A stretch of DNA of 64,000 nt, taken from positions 3,823,438-3,887,437 of the forward strand of contig CM060312.1 in assembly GCA_030674185.1 (NCBI GenBank), read 5' to 3'. Shown piece after piece: positions 59,691 through 64,000 of the stretch. The notes under the pieces are model-generated. The model was not told where the DNA came from. It did not search any database and saw only the letters and a program-made list of their open reading frames with translations. The position numbers were made by a program, and so were the translations under genes. Origin of the DNA: Monoplex corrugatus (Eukaryota; Mollusca; Gastropoda; Littorinimorpha; Ranellidae). Each line of letters begins with the position of its first letter. The stretch's first letter is position 1.

Positions 59691-61860
59691 TTTCTTTTTG
59701 TCTGTCATTTTGTTTTCTGTTTTCTGTTTTCCTGTTTTCTGTCTTTCTGTTTTCTGTCTTTTTGTTTTCTGTCTTTCTGTTTTCTGTCTTTCTGTTTTCT
59801 GTCTTTTTGTTTTCTGTCTTTGTTTTCTGTCTTCCTGTTTTCTGTCTTCCTGTTTTCTGTCTTTCTGTTTTCATTCTTTCTGTTTTCTGTCTTTCTGTTT
59901 TCATTCTTTCTGTTTTCCGTCTTTCTGTTTTCATTCTTTCTGTTTTCTGTCTTTCTGTTTTCTGTCTTTCTGTTTTCATTCTTTCTGTTTTCTGTCTTTC
60001 TGTTTTCTGTTTTCTGTCTTTCTGTTCTCTGTCTTTGTTTTCTGTCTTTCTGTTTTCTGTCTTTCTGTTTTCTGTCTTTCTGTTTTCTGTCTTTGTTTTC
60101 TGTCTTTCTGTTTTCTGTCTTTCTGTTTTCTGTCTTTCTGTCTTTCTGTTTTCTGTCTTTCCTTTTTCTGTCTTTTGTTTCTGTCTTCTTTTCTCTGTTT
60201 TCTGTCTTTCTTTTTGTCTGTCTTTGTTTTCTGTCTTTCTGTTTTCTGTTTCTGTTTTCTGTCTTTCTGTTTTCTGTCTTTGTTTTCTGTCTTTCTGTTT
60301 TCTGTCTTTCTGTTTTCTGTCTTTTTGTTTTCTGTCTTTCTGTTTTCTGTCTTTCTGTTTTCTGTCTTCTGTTTTCTGTCTTGTTTTTTCTCTGTTTTCT
60401 GTCTTTCTGTTTTCTGTCTTTCTGTTTTCTGTCTTTCTGTTTTCATTCTTTCTGTTTTCTGTCTTTCTGTTTTCTGTCTTTCTGTTTTCATTCTTTCTGT
60501 TTTCTGTCTTTCTGTTTTCATTCTTTCTGTCTTTCTGTTTCTTCTTTGTTTTCTGTCTTTCTGTTTTCTGTCTTTCTGTTTTCTGTCTTTCTGTTTTCTG
60601 TCTTTGTTTTCTGTCTTTCTGTTTTCTGTCTTCTGTTTTCTGTTCTTTCTGTCTTTCTGTTTTCTGTCTTTCTGTTTTCTGTTTTTTGTTTTCTGTCTTT
60701 CTGTTTTCTGTCTTTTTCTGTTTTTCTGTCTTTGTTTTCTGTCTTTGTTTTCTGTCTTTCTGTTTTCTGTCTTTCTGTTTTCTGTCTTTGTTTTCTGTCT
60801 TTGTTTTCTGTCTTTGTTTTCTGTCTTTGTTTTCTGTCTTTCTGTTTTCTGTCTTTCTGTTTTCTGTCTTTCTGTTTTCTGTCTTTTTTCTGTCTTTCTG
60901 TTTCTGTTTTCTGTCTTTCTGTTTTCTGTCTTTTTTCTGTTTTCTGTCTTTGTTTTCTGTCTTTGTTTTCTGTCTTTGTTTTCTGTCTTTGTTTTCTGTC
61001 TTTCTGTTTTCTGTCTTTCTGTTTTCTTCTTTCTGTTTCTTCTTGTCTTTTCTGTTTTCTGATTCCTTTCTGTTTTCTGTCTTTCTGTTTTCTGTCTTTC
61101 TGTTTTCTGTCTTTTCTGTTTTCTTCTTCTGTTTTCTGTCTTTCTGTTTTCTGTCTTTTCTGTCTTTCTGTTTTCTGTCTTTCTGTTTTCTGTCTTCTGT
61201 TTTCTGTCTTTCTGTTTTCTGTCTTTTGTTTTCTGTCTTTCTGTTTTCTGTCTTTGTTTTCTGTCTTTCTGTTTTCTGTCTTTCTGTTTTCTGTCTTTCT
61301 GTTTTTCTGTCTTTCTGTTTCTGTCTTCTGTTTCTTCTTCTGTTTTCTGTCTTTGTTTTCTGTCTTTGTTTTCTGTCTTTGTTTTCTGTCTTTCTGTTTT
61401 CTGTCTTTCTGTTTTCTGTTCTTCTGTTTTCTGTCTTTGTTTTCTGTCTTTCTGTTTTCTGTCTCTGTTTTCTGTCTTTCTGTTTTCTGTCCTGTCTTTT
61501 TCTGTTTTTCTGTCTTTCTGTTTTCTGTCTTTTCTGTTTTCTGTCTTCTGTTTTCTGTCTTTCTGTTTTCTGTCTTCTGTTTTCTGTCTTTCTGTTTTCT
61601 GTCTTTGTTTTCTGTCTTCTGTTTTCTGTCTTCTGTTTTCTGTCTTTTTGTTTTCTGTCTTTCTGTTTTCTGTCTTTCTGTTTTCTGCTTTTCTGTTTGT
61701 CTGTTCTTGTTCTGTCTTCTGTTTTCTGTCTCTTGTTTTCTTCTTTCTGTTTTCTGTCTTCTGTTTTCTGTCTTTCCTGTTTTCTGTCTTTCTGTTTCTG
61801 TCTTGTTTTCTGTCTTCTCTGTTTTCTGTCTTCCTGTTTTCTGTCTTCTGTTTTCTGCAG
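59690..61860. repeat. 2.2-kb A-poor array of TTTTCTGTCTTTCTG units
   Basis: 15-bp TTTCTGTTTTCTGTC units mixed with 11-bp TTTGTTTTCTGTC-type and other short forms. A is almost absent from this strand throughout. All three plus frames are open for hundreds of codons (up to 802) because A-less sequence has no stop codon; these ORFs are not genes. Confidence 0.97.
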
Positions 61861-62040
61861 TGGCTGTTGATTCTGTATGCTGTTACTGTCTGTTTGTTCT
61901 GTGACTGTTAATGACCTGTCTTTCTGTTTTTCGTTCTGTGTGAATAATATGTCTTGTTGTATCTGTCATTGTGTGATTGATACATTAATCCATGCTGTAC
62001 TGCATGCTGTGAATGATGGGTGTAATGACCTTGACTGTAC
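61861..62040. other. Short unique stretch between two arrays
   Basis: TTTTCTGCAG at 61851-61860 looks like an acceptor, but the sequence after it is not recognisable as MAGI and resembles the next array's unit. Confidence 0.4.
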
Positions 62041-64000
62041 TGCAGTTTTCTGTGAACTGATGGAGTGTTGAATGACCATGACTGTACTGTTACTGCTTTG
62101 CTGTGAATGATGATGTGAATGACCTGACTGTACTGCAGTTGGCTGTGATATGATGGAATGTGAATGACCATGCTGTACTGCAGTTGGCTGTGAATGATGG
62201 TATGTGAACTGCCTGTATCTGTCTCCTGTTCAGTCTTCTGGTTCCTACAGGAAAGATGGACTGCTTGAGATCGTATCAATAACTGTGCGTGCCGTAGACA
62301 GAAGACTTTTTTTTTGCTCAGTGTAGAAAAGTGGGGAGTGTATTGTGAATAGAACAGTGACTTAACCATGCATGATGGCTGTGAATGATGGAGTGTGAAT
62401 GACCATGACATGTACTGCAGTTGGCTGTGAATCGATGGAGTGTGAATGACCATGACTGTACAGTGTACTGCAGTTGGCTGTGAATGATGGAATGTGAATG
62501 ACCATGGCTGTACTGCAGTTGGCTGTGAATGATGGAGTGTGAATGACCATGACTGTACTGCATTTGGCTGTGAATGATGGAGTGTGAATGACCATGACTG
62601 TACTGCAGTTGACTGTGAATGATGGAATGTGAATGACCGTGACTGTACTGCAGTTGGCTGTGAATGATGGAATGTGAATGACCATGGCTGTACTGCAGTT
62701 GGCTGTGAATGATGGAGTGTGAATGACCATGACTGTACTGCATTTGGCTGTGAATGATGGAATGTGAATGACCATGACTGTACTGCAGTTGACTGTGAAT
62801 GATGGAATGTGAATGACCGTGACTGTACTGCAGTTGGCTGTGAATGATGGAATGTGAATGACCATGGCTGTACTGCAGTTGGCTGTAAATGATGGGAGTG
62901 TGAATGACCATGGCTGTACTGCATTTGGCTGTGAATGATTGAATGTGAATGACCATGACTGTACTGCAGTTGGCTGTGAATGATGGAATGTGAATGACCA
63001 TGAATGCACTCCAGTTGGCTGTGAATGATGGAATGTGAATGACCATGGCTGTACTGCAGTTGGTTGTGAATGATGGAGTGTGAATGACCATGACTGTACT
63101 GCAGTTGGCTGTGAATGATGGAGTGTGAATGACCATGACTGTACTGCAGTTGGCTGTGAATGATGGAATGTGAATGACCATGACTGTACTGCAGTTGGCT
63201 GTGAATGATGGAATGTGAATGACCATGACTGTACTGCAGTTGGCTGTGAATGATGGAATGTGAAATGACCATGACTGTACTGCAGTTGGCTGTGAATGAT
63301 GGAATGTGAATGACCATGAATGCACTGCAGTTGACTGTGAATGATGGAATGTGAATGACCGTGACTGTACTGCAGTTGGCTGTGAATGATGGAATGTGAA
63401 CGACCATGACTGTACTGCAGTTGGCTGTGAATGATGGAATGTGAATGACCATGACTGTACTGCAGTTGACTGTGAATGATGGAATGTGAATGATCGTGAC
63501 TGTACTGCAGTTGACTGTGAATGATGGAGTGTGAATGACCATGACTCTACTGCAGTTGGCTGTGAATGATGGAATGTGAATGATGGAATGTGAATGACCA
63601 TGACTGTACTGCAGTTGGCTGTGAATGATGGAATGTGAACGACCATGACTGTACTGCAGTTGGCTGTGAATGATGGAATGTGAATGACCATGAATGCACT
63701 CCAGTTGGCTGTGAATTATGGAATGTGAATGACCGTGACTGTACTGCAGTTGGCTGTGAATGATGGAGTGTGAATGACCATGACTGTACTGCAGTTGACT
63801 GTGAATGATGGAGTGTGAATGACCATGACTGTACTGTACTGCAGTTGACTGTGAATGATGGAGTGTGAACGACCATGACTGTACTGCAGTTGGCTGTGAA
63901 TGATGGAGTGTGAATGACCATGACTATACTGCATTTGGCTGTGAATGATGGAGTGTGAATGACCATGAATGTACTGTACTGCAGTTGGCTGTGAATGATG
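62040..64000. repeat. Minisatellite, 45-bp unit, about 40 copies, runs off the window
   Basis: GAATGATGGAATGTGAATGA, CCATGACTGTACTGCAGTTG and GCTGT, with variants GGAGTG, ACCGTG, CATTTGG and CTGTACTGTACTG. A unique segment at about 62215-62350 interrupts it. The 45-bp period explains the 544- and 457-codon antisense ORFs. Confidence 0.96.

Noticed and set aside
59496..61904. Plus-strand ORFs of 802, 702 and 489 codons rich in Phe, Leu, Ser and Cys
   Set aside because: A-less repeat sequence cannot form stop codons; three frames are open together, and the peptide is a simple repeat, not a membrane protein.
61851..61911. Next MAGI exon after TTTTCTGCAG
   Set aside because: The downstream sequence is TGTTGATTCTGTATGCTG-like, with no PDZ3 similarity, and TTTTCTG is the array unit itself.
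61908..63966. Antisense ORFs of 544 and 457 codons
   Set aside because: 45-bp array read in different frames; no domain.

Overview
This is a eukaryotic, animal window. It carries part of one multi-exon gene on the + strand, split by very long introns that are mostly tandem repeats. The exons encode, in order, the second WW domain, two PDZ domains and a serine/proline-rich linker of a MAGI-family scaffold (membrane-associated guanylate kinase with inverted domain order). Nine exons (10916-56187) join in one uninterrupted reading frame of about 453 residues with canonical GT/AG splice sites. The earlier part (PDZ0, guanylate kinase, WW1) and the later part (PDZ3 to PDZ5) are not visible and should lie outside the window on either side. 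The repeat spectrum (tRNA-derived SINE, CR1/L2-type LINE with an ATT-repeat tail, LINE tails ending in TGATGATGA, many minisatellites) suggests a lophotrochozoan, most likely a gastropod mollusc. That assignment is inference.

Layout. 1-10915: intron upstream of WW2, with minisatellites of 21-42 bp and two copies of a dispersed repeat. 10916-13286: the WW2 domain on two exons. 13287-21346: intron with a 7.2-kb array of 42/37-bp units. 20780-22080: linker exon 3, lying between two arrays made of partial copies of itself. 22081-30586: four more arrays. 30587-38552: PDZ1 and PDZ2 on three exons; between them lie a SINE, a 1.4-kb minisatellite, a CR1/L2-like LINE with an intact 3' ORF, and an 85-bp array that leads into duplicated copies of the exon 6 acceptor. 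38553-44180: a MITE, a 68-bp array, a 35-nt micro-exon, a piggyBac-like remnant, a LINE tail and exon 8. 44181-56187: more arrays and exon 9. 56188-64000: intron with an A-poor 2.2-kb T/C/G array and a 45-bp array that runs off the end of the window.

By a rough hand tally about 60% of the window is tandem repeat and about 2% is coding. The long ORFs inside the arrays (up to about 800 codons) arise because repeat units lack stops in some frames; I do not consider them genes.

The most unusual feature is that several arrays include MAGI exon edges. Copies of the 3' splice site plus the first nucleotides of an exon are repeated just upstream of exons 1, 3, 6 and 8, and weakly of exon 5. For exon 3 the 3' half with its donor site is also repeated downstream. 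A second point of interest is a TTAA-bounded hairpin repeat family (piggyBac-MITE-like), one half of which appears to have founded a 1.3-kb tandem array. Parts of some arrays (notably 4250-6850) show scattered single-base losses that look like assembly or polishing errors rather than biology.
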